Shown piece after piece: positions 1 through 8,676 of a stretch of DNA of 32,689 nucleotides. How positions within the stretch are numbered: the stretch's first letter is position 1; every line of letters starts with the position of its first letter. The position numbers and the translations under genes were made by a program. The notes under the pieces are model-generated. The model had not been told where the DNA came from, made no database searches, and saw only the letters and a list, made by a program, of their open reading frames with translations. Origin of the DNA: Verrucomicrobiota bacterium (GTDB lineage: Bacteria; Verrucomicrobiota; Verrucomicrobiia; Opitutales; Seribacteraceae); assembly GCA_028343845.1 (NCBI GenBank), contig JAOLZO010000030.1, forward strand, positions 1 through 32,689. Direction: 5' to 3'.

Positions 1-613
1 GCTCCGATGGGCTAACCGGAGGCGTTTCGTCTACCGGGTTGGTCGGTTCCTCAGTGCTGCCAGCGGAAGATGATGCATCCGCAGCAGGCGGGGCGGGGAT
101 TACCGGATCCGTTGAGGGAGCAGAAACGATGGGCGTGCCATCCGAACGCCATGTAGCATCCGTACCGTGCTTGACTCCCTCATTGTAGGCGCGCACGTAC
201 ATTTTTTGTCCGTTCGGCCACCAGCGGGTTACCGTGCCGTGCCATTTGCCTTCGTCATAATTTCTCTCATACATCTTGACGCCGTTTGAAAACCATCGGG
301 AACTCACGCCATGCTTTCTGCCATTTGACCATGTTTCGTCGGATGCCACAAATTCACCGTTGACTCCCTTCTCTATTGTCAGAACGCGTCCGGAAAAAGG
401 ACTGTCGGAAAACTTTTGGAAAAGCAATCCGTACCTAGTTTCAAAAAACTGATCATACTCCTGCGCAGTCACTTGGTACGCACCGCCGGATATGTCAACT
501 ACCCCGCTGGAACCACCAGCAGAAGAAGACGAGGTCTGCCTATATTGATTTTGGCATGACGAAAATAACAGTAGCGCGACAAGCGCCAAGGCACTAAGAA
601 AACATACTTTCAT
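1..613 (-). CDS. YwqK/MORN_2-repeat lipoprotein, 3' end outside window
   Basis: I translated this leftward frame by hand. It starts at the ATG at 613-611 and stays open to the left edge (204 codons), so it is partial. Residues 1-20 form a lipoprotein signal ending in a lipobox (LFSSC, Cys20), which suggests outer-membrane or periplasmic anchoring. A Ser/Gly-rich linker follows. Next comes a module containing SPFSGRVL and, about 25 residues later, SNGRKHG, and then about three repeats of the type W-x-x-NG-x-K-(x)n-G-K-W-HG. From about residue 165 the chain is Pro/Ser/Thr-rich. This fits the family annotated as YwqK-type antitoxin or MORN_2 repeat proteins. That name comes from a Bacillus toxin partner, and no toxin is visible here. 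The ATG at 620 is excluded because its frame stops after eight codons. Homologous modules occur at 17406-18488 and 31482-32689. The molecular function is unknown. Confidence 0.8.
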   Translation of the reverse strand, partial: MKVCFLSALALVALLLFSSCQNQYRQTSSSSAGGSSGVVDISGGAYQVTAQEYDQFFETRYGLLFQKFSDSPFSGRVLTIEKGVNGEFVASDETWSNGRKHGVSSRWFSNGVKMYERNYDEGKWHGTVTRWWPNGQKMYVRAYNEGVKHGTDATWRSDGTPIVSAPSTDPVIPAPPAADASSSAGSTEEPTNPVDETPPVSPSE

Positions 614-754
614 TCTTCATATACTGTTAATGTCGATAAGTTTTGCAAGGTTGAACATAGTAGTCGGAAATCTTGTTGTAAGTTGCCCAATTTTACGTTT
701 TGTAGACCTAACTCCTTTGAGTTCAATCTAATATTATAACCTGACTCTCGCATC

Positions 755-2992
755 ATGAATCCTGCCGATTTGCCTTTTATTCTACCAGCTTTTGGAGTAT
801 TAGCCTTGCTCTTCACTTGGTGGAAAACCAAAGAAATCAACAACGCTCCCGAAGGTTCGGCCCGAATGGCCAAAATTGCCAAGAGCATTCAAGACGGCGC
901 CATGGCATTCCTGAAAGCCGAATACAGGATCCTTCTTTTCTTCGTTTTGGGGGTAGCCGCCCTACTCTATTGGAGTGGTTCCACGAACGAAAATAGCCAT
1001 GAGCTCATCGCCTTGGCCTTTATCGTTGGGGCGATCTGCTCGGCGCTGGCGGGTTATTTGGGGATGAAAGTTGCAACCAAGGCTAACGTGCGTACGGCTA
1101 ACGCCGCACAAGACAGTTTGGGCAAAGCCCTCGAAATTGCCTTTGCCGGTGGATCGGTCATGGGCTTGGGTGTAGTTGGCCTTGGCATATTGGGGTTAGG
1201 CGGGTTGTTCGCTTTCGTCGCGCACCATTTTGACGCATTTGGTCCCGGTAAAAGCCTGGAGACCACTCTTTCGGTCCTGACCGGATTTTCTTTCGGCGCC
1301 TCTTCCATTGCACTGTTTGCCCGTGTAGGTGGTGGCATATACACCAAGGCCGCCGACGTCGGTGCCGATTTGGTAGGCAAGGTGGAAGCTGGGATTCCCG
1401 AAGATCATCCTCTTAACCCTGCTACCATTGCCGACAACGTAGGAGACAACGTGGGAGACGTCGCTGGTATGGGAGCTGATTTGTTCGAATCCTACGTCGG
1501 TTCGATCATCGGAACCATGATTTTGGGGGCCGCCATGGTTGCAGCTGAAGGATCAACCTTTTTGGCCGCCGAGACCGGAGCCATTCTTGGCGGACTTGCT
1601 CCAGTCCTTCTTCCCTTGGTGCTATGCGCCGTTGGCATCGTAACCTCTATCCTCGGAACCTTCCTGGTTCGTGTAAAAGACGGCGGAGACCCACACAAGG
1701 CTCTCAATGCAGGAGAATTCGCATCCTCTGGAGTCATGATTGTCGCTGCTTATCTGGTCATTGGGAAATTACTTCCCGAATCATGGGCGACCGGAGCCGG
1801 GGAAACCCTCAAGAACTACTCCTCCGACGGGGTCTTTTACGCGATCATCATCGGATTGGTTGCCGGTCTTGCCATAGGAAAGATCACCGAACATTACACT
1901 GGAACCGGCACCAAGCCCGTACGCTCAATCGTGGACCAATCCGTCACGGGCTACGCAACCAATATCATCTCGGGCTTGGGGGTAGGCATGATTTCAACGA
2001 CCTTTCCCATTCTCATATTGGCCGGCGCCGTGGTTGGAGCATACGAGTTTGCCGGTCTATACGGCATTGCCATCGCAGCGGTCGGCATGCTTTCAAATAC
2101 GGGGATCCAATTAGCGGTGGACGCATACGGACCCATTTCCGACAACGCCGGCGGCATTGCCGAAATGTCCGAATTACCTAGCGAAGTTCGCCAACGCACG
2201 GACAAACTGGACGCAGTCGGCAATACCACGGCGGCCATTGGAAAAGGGTTCGCAATCGGATCAGCCGCCCTCACGGCTTTGGCGCTGTTTGCCGCCTTTA
2301 AGGAAACGGCCGGCATAAAGATCATTGACGTATCAGCCCCCAGAGTCATGGCCGGCTTGTTCATCGGTGCGATGCTGCCCTTCCTTTTCAGCGCATTGGC
2401 CATGGGTGCCGTAGGCAGGGCAGCCATGGCGATGATTCAAGAGGTTCGCCGCCAATTCAAGGACATTCCCGCTTTGAAGAAAGCCCTTGAGGTCATGAAG
2501 CGCAATGAAGGCAAGCCATCTGAAGAATGGAGTGATGAAGAGCGTGAGCAATTCGACAAAGCCATCGATTCGGCCGAGTACGGAAAGTGCGTTGAAATTT
2601 CAACACAATCCGCAATCAAGGAAATGATTGCCCCTGGACTAGTGGCAATTCTTACTCCGGTCATCATAGGGTTCGGAGGCAATATGTTCGAAGAACCAAG
2701 TGGAGCAATCATGTTGGGGGGACTCCTTGCCGGGGTGACTGCCTCAGGGGTTCTGATGGCACTTTTTCAGTCGAATTCAGGCGGGGCATGGGACAACGCC
2801 AAGAAAATGGTCGAAGAAGGTTATGAAATTAACGGAACCAAGCACGGGAAAGGCTCGGAAATCCACAAGGCTACTGTCGTGGGCGATACGGTCGGAGACC
2901 CCCTTAAGGACACTTCGGGCCCTTCCCTTAATATCCTGCTAAAACTTATGTCAGTCGTAGCCTTGGTTCTGGCTCCCTTTCTTAAGGTATAA
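755..2992 (+). CDS. hppA: Membrane-bound ion-translocating inorganic pyrophosphatase
   Basis: This 745-residue integral membrane protein hydrolyses pyrophosphate and pumps H+ or Na+ across the membrane. The family is recognised from the substrate-site segment [11 protein letters not shown] (about residues 201-211) and from [18 protein letters not shown] starting at Asp227. It also has a C-terminal block containing [15 protein letters not shown], whose aspartates bind Mg-PPi. About 15-16 hydrophobic segments are visible, and the length is normal. In the GNTTAA segment (residues 489-494) the residue after GNTT is Ala493. K+-independent members have Lys there, so this one should be the K+-dependent type. 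The sequence does not let me decide between H+ and Na+ transport. It is divergent from the lipoprotein gene at 1-613 and convergent with rpe, only 14 bases away. The 141 bases upstream are AT-rich with no convincing -35/-10 pair, and no Shine-Dalgarno site is obvious. PPi produced by biosynthesis and by the encoded PPDK reaction links it to energy conservation. Confidence 0.97.
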   Translation: MNPADLPFILPAFGVLALLFTWWKTKEINNAPEGSARMAKIAKSIQDGAMAFLKAEYRILLFFVLGVAALLYWSGSTNENSHELIALAFIVGAICSALAGYLGMKVATKANVRTANAAQDSLGKALEIAFAGGSVMGLGVVGLGILGLGGLFAFVAHHFDAFGPGKSLETTLSVLTGFSFGASSIALFARVGGGIYTKAADVGADLVGKVEAGIPEDHPLNPATIADNVGDNVGDVAGMGADLFESYVGSIIGTMILGAAMVAAEGSTFLAAETGAILGGLAPVLLPLVLCAVGIVTSILGTFLVRVKDGGDPHKALNAGEFASSGVMIVAAYLVIGKLLPESWATGAGETLKNYSSDGVFYAIIIGLVAGLAIGKITEHYTGTGTKPVRSIVDQSVTGYATNIISGLGVGMISTTFPILILAGAVVGAYEFAGLYGIAIAAVGMLSNTGIQLAVDAYGPISDNAGGIAEMSELPSEVRQRTDKLDAVGNTTAAIGKGFAIGSAALTALALFAAFKETAGIKIIDVSAPRVMAGLFIGAMLPFLFSALAMGAVGRAAMAMIQEVRRQFKDIPALKKALEVMKRNEGKPSEEWSDEEREQFDKAIDSAEYGKCVEISTQSAIKEMIAPGLVAILTPVIIGFGGNMFEEPSGAIMLGGLLAGVTASGVLMALFQSNSGGAWDNAKKMVEEGYEINGTKHGKGSEIHKATVVGDTVGDPLKDTSGPSLNILLKLMSVVALVLAPFLKV

Positions 2993-3006
2993 CCTCAGGG
3001 AATAAA

Positions 3007-3660
3007 TCAATTTTCGATTGAACCGGCAAAGGCTTGCCGGTCATCTTGCCCTCGACTGAAGTAAGCGGTCCCGGCAACGAAAACGTCAACCCCCGCGGCC
3101 AAGCATTGTTCGACGTGCTCGGGACCGACCCCCCCGTCGACCTCAATCAGGAACGAGCCCCCTTTTTCGGAACGCAAGGCAGCCAAATCTCGAACCTTGG
3201 AAAGCACGCTGTCGATGAAGCTTTGTCCTCCAAAACCAGGGACAACTGTCATGCAAAGAACCAGCTCAATATCGTTTAGGTAAGGAAAAACCTCTTCCAC
3301 CGGCGTATCCGGATTCAAGACAATGCCACCTTTTTTCCCTAAGGATCTGATTTTCTCAAGGGTCTCCGGAATATCATATTCCGGCTCGACGTGTATTGAG
3401 ATCAAATCTGCGCCAGCTTGGGCAAAAGGCTCGATATATTCCTGAGGTTGGTCGAGCATGAGATGCACGTCGAAGAAAAGATCCGAATGTTTCCTTAGAT
3501 CCGCAACCGTTTGAGGGCCAAAACTTAGATTGGGCACAAAATGACCGTCCATAATATCCAAGTGAATCCAACTCCTGCCATCTTGCTCGGCGCTTAGCAG
3601 GGAATCCTTGAGGCAGGAATGATCACCAGCCAAAATTGAAGGCGCCAATATCTTTTTCAT
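3007..3660 (-). CDS. rpe: Ribulose-phosphate 3-epimerase
   Basis: This 217-residue cytoplasmic TIM-barrel enzyme interconverts ribulose-5-phosphate and xylulose-5-phosphate in the pentose phosphate pathway. Visible family motifs are APSILAGD with Ser8, HLDIMDGHFVPN with metal/catalytic residues His33 and Asp35, DVHLM with His66, and IEVDGGV with the second catalytic Asp175. The phosphate-binding PGFGGQ is present. The loop before it reads MTVV rather than the common MSVN, a conservative change. Length is standard. The ATG at 3660 is the natural start, 12 bases after the stop of the LptE-like gene, so it is probably the last gene of the rpmF-plsX-fabH operon. Its 3' end faces hppA. No clear terminator separates the two. 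Confidence 0.96.
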   Translation of the reverse strand: MKKILAPSILAGDHSCLKDSLLSAEQDGRSWIHLDIMDGHFVPNLSFGPQTVADLRKHSDLFFDVHLMLDQPQEYIEPFAQAGADLISIHVEPEYDIPETLEKIRSLGKKGGIVLNPDTPVEEVFPYLNDIELVLCMTVVPGFGGQSFIDSVLSKVRDLAALRSEKGGSFLIEVDGGVGPEHVEQCLAAGVDVFVAGTAYFSRGQDDRQAFAGSIEN

Positions 3661-3672
3661 CTTGCGAAAAAA

Positions 3673-4188
3673 CTACCAGGAATGATTTGCGACGTGATTG
3701 GCAATTTTCACTCCGAGTTGACGGGCGATTGCCATTGATGCCTGACGGCCTTTGGGTTGTGCGGTCACGTTCTGCCTCAAAGTTGATGCATTAGCCCACA
3801 CAAAATGATTTTCGATCAAAGAACTCTTGCGCCTGGATGAATAAAGCTTCACGGATGCCTTGACTCCCATGTCAAATCCCGCAGCCAACAAGGTGTCATC
3901 AGAACGAAAAACCTCAGGGGATCTCGCATACTCGCTCAAGTTGACTCGAAGCAGCAGATCGGCTTCTTCGGCCGAGTGAACCAGTTCGAAGGTTCCCCTT
4001 CGGATGAACTCCTCCCTTATGGCACGGTTCACCACACCACTGGATTGCGGCATGCTCGAGTCATTGAAAACCTGCACAAATATGCTCGAAGACTTCCCAC
4101 CGCTCGCTCCAGGCTTGTAGCGGCAGGAAGATACGAATGCGAGACACCCAATAAGAACGCAAATTAAAGAGCCATAGTCCCTATTCAT
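3673..4188 (-). CDS. LptE-like LPS-assembly lipoprotein
   Basis: This 171-residue protein has a lipoprotein signal (hydrophobic residues 7-19, lipobox FVSSC, Cys22) followed directly by RYKPG, matching the Cys-Gly-Tyr-like start of LptE/RlpB proteins. The remainder looks like the small alpha/beta fold of that family. It has a strand IFVQVFNDSS, a helix with NRAIREEFIRRG, a segment ADLLLRVNLSEY, and a C-terminal helix AMAIARQLGVKIANH. LptE plugs the LptD translocon that inserts lipopolysaccharide in the outer membrane. LptE sequences diverge strongly, so this rests on size, lipobox, secondary-structure pattern and context. The start overlaps the end of the BamD-like gene by 8 bases, indicating translational coupling, and rpe follows after 12 bases. 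No LptD gene is in the window. Confidence 0.72.
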   Translation of the reverse strand: MNRDYGSLICVLIGCLAFVSSCRYKPGASGGKSSSIFVQVFNDSSMPQSSGVVNRAIREEFIRRGTFELVHSAEEADLLLRVNLSEYARSPEVFRSDDTLLAAGFDMGVKASVKLYSSRRKSSLIENHFVWANASTLRQNVTAQPKGRQASMAIARQLGVKIANHVANHSW

Positions 4189-5290
4189 CGCTTGCCCGCA
4201 AGGTCGCTACTTTTTTCTCAGCCACGCGAGCAGCCTCCGATTCGGGGGCGGTGGTGATGGCTTCGTTATAAAACTGAAGAGCAGGGCCATTGCCTAACTC
4301 TTTCCACCGCACCATGTAATATTTTCCGTACTTCTCTACAAATTGACCGACCTCCACTTTGCTAGCTGCAAGCGTTTCACGCATTTTTTTCCTGCCAACC
4401 TCGGCATCTGACCGCCGTTGCTCCGCCTCAGCCAAACGCGCTTTGTAGTCCTCTGCCGATTCGTGTTTGCTGCGAGGGGGAGATTTTGAATAGAGGATGA
4501 TGTAGTCTTCGAAAAAATTCAGCGCCTTTAAGGTCGAACCTTGATCATAGGAAGGGCCGGAGACCCGGTTTTCAAATATTTTCGCCAGAAGGAAATAGGC
4601 TTCCTCGCAAAGATAGTTTTCCGGATAAAGATTAACCAAGCGCTCCAAAGCATCAACCGCCTCTTCATCCTTGTTGTCCTTAGCGGCGATTTCGGAAAGC
4701 GCCATCAACGCTCTGGGCGCGAACTTAGGCCCGCGAGCCAAGCCTGCGATCTGGTCCAGGCGCATTCTGTCCTGATTTCCCGAACGGAATCGGGGAATGA
4801 CCCCCCATTTCCGGGGGAGTTTATCTTTCGCCAACCTTTCGGCAATTCTCATTAGCGATTCCGCCACTCGTTCGAAATTATAATCCGTGTACGCTTCGGC
4901 AATCAATTTCAAGTGGCGGAAAGCTTTTTGCCAATCTCCTCGCTTTTCCCTAATGATTGCGGCTCGAAAAAGAGATTCCGGTCCAATCTGAATTTCTTCA
5001 TTGCCACGCATGAAGACAGTGTCCGAACGTCTTTTGGCAAAATTCTCATAGATATCCAGCGCCTTGCTCAAATCACCCGACTTCTCTTGGGCTTCAGCAC
5101 TCAGAAACCATTCCTTTGCCTGACTGGCCTTAATGGGATCACGGTTCTTCTTGAAAAACCCCGTTCCGGGAAAAAGGTAGTCCTTGGAAGAGTTGGTTTG
5201 CGCACCCCTGCCACTGGCGGCGGAAGCGAAGGTCATGCCCAAAAGGCTTATCGTCAAAGTAAAAAGCAGAAATATGGAAACGGATTTCAT
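4181..5290 (-). CDS. Secreted TPR protein, BamD-like
   Basis: I chose the ATG at 5290 (369 residues), which opens a clear Sec signal peptide: Lys-Ser, then a hydrophobic run to about residue 21, then FASAA-SGR. The frame is open upstream to a TTG at 5323, but that would overlap fabH. After the signal come helical repeats of TPR type: AKEWFLSAEAQEKSGD, ALDIYENFAKR, ESLFRAAIIREKRGDW, FAPRALMALSEIAAKD, EEAVDALERLVNLYP and EEAYFLLAKIFENR. This resembles BamD/YfiO-type outer-membrane assembly factors, with an extended charged helical stretch at about 280-330. There is no lipobox, unlike E. coli BamD, so calling it true BamD is uncertain. It lies 19 bases after fabH and overlaps the LptE-like gene, which supports an outer-membrane biogenesis role. 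Confidence 0.7.
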   Translation of the reverse strand: MKSVSIFLLFTLTISLLGMTFASAASGRGAQTNSSKDYLFPGTGFFKKNRDPIKASQAKEWFLSAEAQEKSGDLSKALDIYENFAKRRSDTVFMRGNEEIQIGPESLFRAAIIREKRGDWQKAFRHLKLIAEAYTDYNFERVAESLMRIAERLAKDKLPRKWGVIPRFRSGNQDRMRLDQIAGLARGPKFAPRALMALSEIAAKDNKDEEAVDALERLVNLYPENYLCEEAYFLLAKIFENRVSGPSYDQGSTLKALNFFEDYIILYSKSPPRSKHESAEDYKARLAEAEQRRSDAEVGRKKMRETLAASKVEVGQFVEKYGKYYMVRWKELGNGPALQFYNEAITTAPESEAARVAEKKVATLRASDE

Positions 5291-5309
5291 TATGTTTTTT
5301 CGTAAGGAA

Positions 5310-6299
5310 CTAGAATCGAACAAGGGTCGCTGACCAAGTCAAGCCTGCACCGAAGGCGACAAGCAAGCCAAGATCCCCTTTCTTAAAGGTTTCGGATTTG
5401 TATGCCTCGTCCAAGGCAAGCGGAATGGATGCGGCGGAAGTGTTCCCGAACTTATGCAGATTGCAGTAGAATCTATCCAAAGGGATTTCAAGCCTCTGGG
5501 ACAAACTCTCGACAATTCTAGCGTTTGCTTGATGAGGAATAACATGGTCGACTTCGTTCTTGTCGAATCCGTGTTTCTCAAGCAACTCAATCGCAGCGCG
5601 TTCCATAACCCGCACTGCTGACTTGAAGATCTCCCGCCCGTTCATCTTGAGGAAATGCCCCCTGCTATCTACGGTCTCTTGAGATGCGGGCTGCATTGAG
5701 CCTCCGGCCGGTTGATGCAAAAGTGAGGGGTTGGAGCCATCGGCTCCGCATTGGAAGCCAATCATTTCAGCCCCCTCGCCTTCTTTCGTCAGAACCGCCG
5801 CCCCTGCTCCGTCGCCAAAGAGGACGCAAGTCGTACGGTCTTCCCAATCCATAATGCTTGAAAGTTTCTCCGCACCCACAACCAAGGCACATTCGTAACG
5901 GCCCGAGCTGAGCATTCCATCGGCAACGTCCAACGCGTAAAGAAACCCGGAACAGGCTGCTTCTAGATCAAAGCACGCCACCTTGGGAATGCCGAGTTTG
6001 TGCTGCAAAAGACAAGCGGTAGAGGGAAAAGCCATGTCAGGGGTAATCGTCGCAACGACCACCAAATCAATTTTTTCGGGCGATACCCCGGCATCATCAA
6101 GAGCACGCCTAGAGGCTTCCAACGCTAAATCGCTGGTATTCTCGTTCTTAGCGGCAAACCGGCGTTCCTTAATGCCCGTTCGGGTTCTAATCCACTCGTC
6201 ACTGGTATCAACCTTCTCGCTGAGTTCCTGGTTGTCGACTTTTCGCTCAGGGACATAAGATCCGATCCCCCGAAGAATGCTTCTCGGCGATCCACTCAT
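5310..6299 (-). CDS. fabH: 3-oxoacyl-ACP synthase III (FabH)
   Basis: This 329-residue cytoplasmic condensing enzyme starts fatty-acid synthesis by joining an acyl-CoA primer to malonyl-ACP. The Cys-His-Asn triad is complete: Cys116 in EAACSGF, His256 in IPHQANARI and Asn286 in GNTSAASIP. The N-terminal segment DEWIRTRTGIKERRFA, the FGDGAGAAVL loop and the C-terminal LLVAFGAGLTWSATLVRF are typical KAS III features. Length is normal. Its ATG overlaps the plsX stop as ATGA at 6296-6299, so the two are translationally coupled, the widespread plsX-fabH arrangement. The next gene encodes the BamD-like protein. Confidence 0.97.
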   Translation of the reverse strand: MSGSPRSILRGIGSYVPERKVDNQELSEKVDTSDEWIRTRTGIKERRFAAKNENTSDLALEASRRALDDAGVSPEKIDLVVVATITPDMAFPSTACLLQHKLGIPKVACFDLEAACSGFLYALDVADGMLSSGRYECALVVGAEKLSSIMDWEDRTTCVLFGDGAGAAVLTKEGEGAEMIGFQCGADGSNPSLLHQPAGGSMQPASQETVDSRGHFLKMNGREIFKSAVRVMERAAIELLEKHGFDKNEVDHVIPHQANARIVESLSQRLEIPLDRFYCNLHKFGNTSAASIPLALDEAYKSETFKKGDLGLLVAFGAGLTWSATLVRF

Positions 6300-7381
6300 T
6301 TTTCTTTAGCTTGCAATCCCTTCACCGGAAGAGGTTCGGGGCGCAGCAATTCGTTTGTTTCCCTAATATCCTCGGTCACCTGAGACAACATATCGTGTTG
6401 AACTAGATCAAGAGCGATCTTAATCGCGCCGCTAATGTGATTACGGTTGGAAGATCCGTGGGCCTTGATAACGTTTTTCGTCAAGCCGAGCAAAGGGGCT
6501 CCGCCAAACTGCTCCGGGTTTATTCTTTGCTTAAGGCTTCTGAAAGCTCCCTTCGAAAGAAGCGCCCCCGTTTTACGCAAGGCGTTTCTCTTTAACTCCT
6601 CGTCAAGAAAACTACCTATGAGCTTACTTAGAGACTCACAGGCTTTAAGGACAATGTTGCCCACAAATCCATCACAAACAACGACGTCCACGACATTCTC
6701 AAATATTTGAAAGCCCTCAATAAGGCCGGCATAGTTAAGTATGCTCCCATCAATATCCTTGAGCATTGAATGGGTTTCGTGAATAACCTCGTTCCCCTTG
6801 CCCTCTTCCGTCCCGATCGTCAACAAACCGACCTTCGGTCTGACCAAGCCCAAGGCGAGTCGGGCGTAATTCGAGCCAAGCACGGCACTCTGTACTATGT
6901 GGAAAGGCTTGGCATGCGGATTGGCTCCGGCGTCAAGCAAGGTAAAGTATCTTTCCCTTCCCGGCCAAATCGTGCAAAGGGCAGGCCTTTCAACACCTTC
7001 GAGTGTCCTCAGACGAATGGCCCCGCCCGCCATGAGACATCCTGTGTTTCCACAACTTAGCAAGGCATCCGCCTCCCCATTCTTAAGGGCGAGAAGCGCT
7101 AGAGACATAGATGAGTTTTTCTTGCCCTTGATTCCCGCAATCGGCTTTTCGTCCATCCCGACGATTTCCGGCGCATGCCTTACCGAAACCCTGGCATTCC
7201 CCAGAACCGAATGTTTTTCAATAATTTCCGATAAGATTTCCTCTTGGCCAAAAAGCATGAAATCCGTACTCCGTGGAGAAAATTCTACCGCCTGAGCTAC
7301 GCCTTCGAGCACCTCCTGCGGTCCCTTATCGCTCCCCATTGCATCAACTGCAAGGGTCAACCTCGCCTCGGTCTTATCCAT
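6296..7381 (-). CDS. plsX: Phosphate acyltransferase PlsX
   Basis: PlsX makes acyl-phosphate from acyl-ACP and phosphate, the first step of phospholipid synthesis through PlsY. I take the ATG at 7381 (361 residues, beginning MDKTEARL). The frame extends in-frame to a TTG at 7396, which adds only five residues. Family motifs are LAVDAMGSDKGP near the N terminus (usually GGD, here GSD), GKKNSSM, LLSCGNTGCLMAGG, LDAGANPHAKP, and VVCDGFVGNIVLKACE. The C terminus is slightly longer than in E. coli, with a charged tail. It sits 20 bases after rpmF and is coupled to fabH by the ATGA overlap. rpmF-plsX-fabH is a widely conserved order in bacteria. Confidence 0.97.
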   Translation of the reverse strand: MDKTEARLTLAVDAMGSDKGPQEVLEGVAQAVEFSPRSTDFMLFGQEEILSEIIEKHSVLGNARVSVRHAPEIVGMDEKPIAGIKGKKNSSMSLALLALKNGEADALLSCGNTGCLMAGGAIRLRTLEGVERPALCTIWPGRERYFTLLDAGANPHAKPFHIVQSAVLGSNYARLALGLVRPKVGLLTIGTEEGKGNEVIHETHSMLKDIDGSILNYAGLIEGFQIFENVVDVVVCDGFVGNIVLKACESLSKLIGSFLDEELKRNALRKTGALLSKGAFRSLKQRINPEQFGGAPLLGLTKNVIKAHGSSNRNHISGAIKIALDLVQHDMLSQVTEDIRETNELLRPEPLPVKGLQAKEK

Positions 7382-7401
7382 GCCGAAGCTCAGCAAACAA
7401 G

Positions 7402-7578
7402 TTAAACCTCTAGGTCGAGCACTTGCTTACCGCGGTATTGGCCCGTTTCAGGGTTAACGCGATGCGGACGACTCATGCTACCGTCCAATTCCTTCACTAA
7501 AAGGGGGGCTTGAAAGCGGTTGGCACCGCGACGCTTACGGCTACGCTGCTTCGAATGTTTTCTTTTAGGTTGTCCCAT
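7402..7578 (-). CDS. rpmF: 50S ribosomal protein bL32
   Basis: I translated this 58-residue frame by hand; it is short enough to be missed by gene callers. It begins MGQPKRKHSKQRSRKRRGAN and ends with the bL32-like HRVNPETGQYRGKQVLDLEV. The N-terminal basic block with KRKHSKQRSRKRR matches the L32 signature. The usual zinc-binding cysteine pairs of some L32 proteins are absent, so this is the cysteine-free form. It is the first gene of the rpmF-plsX-fabH operon. The start ATG at 7578 lies about 20 bases downstream of a good promoter (7598-7626), and plsX begins 20 bases after its stop. A DUF177/YceD gene, often upstream of rpmF, is not present; uppP occupies that place. Confidence 0.95.
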   Translation of the reverse strand: MGQPKRKHSKQRSRKRRGANRFQAPLLVKELDGSMSRPHRVNPETGQYRGKQVLDLEV

Positions 7579-7597
7579 GGCAAATAATTAAAAGGCG

Positions 7598-7626
7598 ATT
7601 AAAACAACAAACGGGTCGAGCGTCAA
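7598..7626 (-). promoter_or_regulatory. Sigma70-type promoter of the rpmF operon
   Basis: Read on the minus strand, a -35 box TTGACG (7626-7621) is separated by exactly 17 bases from a -10 box TTTAAT (7603-7598). Each matches five of six consensus positions. Transcription should start near 7591, giving a leader of about a dozen bases before the rpmF ATG. The promoter lies between the uppP stop (7639) and rpmF, so the rpmF-plsX-fabH-rpe block can be transcribed independently of uppP. Confidence 0.65.
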
Positions 7627-7638
7627 GCTAAGGAAGCC

Positions 7639-8595
7639 TCATGCAATCCCCCAGTACCAAAACCCAAGAACCACCAAAGATAAGGTGATTCGATACCAAA
7701 CGAAAACCCCCAACCCTCTTTTGGCAAGGTATCCTACCAACCAAACCACCGACAGAGCCGCGGATGCCCCGGCAACCAGACAGCCAAAGACAACGGGTCC
7801 GATTTCCAGGTTATCCTTCATAACCTCCCACTTGGTAAGAGCTTTGTATCCAGCGGCGGCGGTCAAGGTAATCAAGCCAAGCAGAAAACTGAATTCCGCA
7901 GCCTTTGCTCGGCTCAAGCCAACGAGGTACCCCCCGACGATCGTCATCATCGATCGACTGGTTCCCGGCCACATCGCAACGCATTGAAGAAAACCTATGA
8001 ACATGGAGGAGCGCAGGGTAAGGTCATCGAGAGATTTACCTGTGTCGAAAGATAGCAACGGATGGGTTTTCCGCCTTCTTGCCTCCGCCCAATGCATCAG
8101 GATTGCTCCGGCAAAAAGCGCAAAGGCAATGGGGAGCAGGCCAAACAGTTCGCTTTCGATGAAATCATCCAGAAAGGGACCGAGCAAGGCGGCGGGAAGA
8201 AAAGCGAAAATCAAATTGAATCCGAGACGCCTCCCTCTTGGATCAAGTCCGAAAAAGCCGAGGAGAACGGACAAGACCTGCTTGCGATAAAGAAGAGCCA
8301 CGGCGAAAATGGCCCCAGCCTGAATAACGATCAAGTAGGCATACACCGCTTCCTCCTGATCCTCTGGCGTGGAAAGAGATTCACTTGCAAGAACGAGGTG
8401 ACCGGTTGATGAGATAGGGAGAAACTCGGTAACGCCTTCGACCAAACCATACACCAATGCATCCCCGTAACCCATACTGGCATTGCCATCAGCGCTGCCT
8501 TCGCCTGCTACAGTCGACTCCCCGAATGAGTGAAAGGAGAGAAGGAAGATGCCGACAAACCCAAGAAGAGATGAAAAATGTTGTCCAACGCGCAT
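7639..8595 (-). CDS. uppP: Undecaprenyl-diphosphate phosphatase UppP/BacA
   Basis: This integral membrane enzyme dephosphorylates undecaprenyl diphosphate to recycle the lipid carrier of peptidoglycan and O-antigen. The catalytic segment LVEGVTEFLPISSTGH is at about residues 51-66, with Glu53 and Glu57 matching the family's conserved acidic pair. The second motif is PGTSRS at 210-215 with Arg214; the next residue is Met216 where Gly is usual. About eight hydrophobic helices follow. With the ATG at 8595 the protein has 318 residues and a 40-residue N-terminal extension that looks like a Sec signal peptide plus a Ser/Gly linker. The ATG at 8475 would give the usual family length (278). A TTG at 8631 is also in frame. 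It is divergent from the trpD-like gene across 81 bases. Confidence 0.93.
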   Translation of the reverse strand: MRVGQHFSSLLGFVGIFLLSFHSFGESTVAGEGSADGNASMGYGDALVYGLVEGVTEFLPISSTGHLVLASESLSTPEDQEEAVYAYLIVIQAGAIFAVALLYRKQVLSVLLGFFGLDPRGRRLGFNLIFAFLPAALLGPFLDDFIESELFGLLPIAFALFAGAILMHWAEARRRKTHPLLSFDTGKSLDDLTLRSSMFIGFLQCVAMWPGTSRSMMTIVGGYLVGLSRAKAAEFSFLLGLITLTAAAGYKALTKWEVMKDNLEIGPVVFGCLVAGASAALSVVWLVGYLAKRGLGVFVWYRITLSLVVLGFWYWGIA

Positions 8596-8676
8596 ATTAA
8601 GGTCTACAAGACGAGATTCCGAAAAGATCAAGACCTATCTTTGATCGAGCCTCGGATTACCTAATGACAATTTAAA

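Noticed and set aside
3023-3040. Perfect 7-base stem CCGGCAA/TTGCCGG near the end of rpe as a terminator
   Set aside because: It lies inside the rpe coding sequence and is not followed by a T run in either direction.
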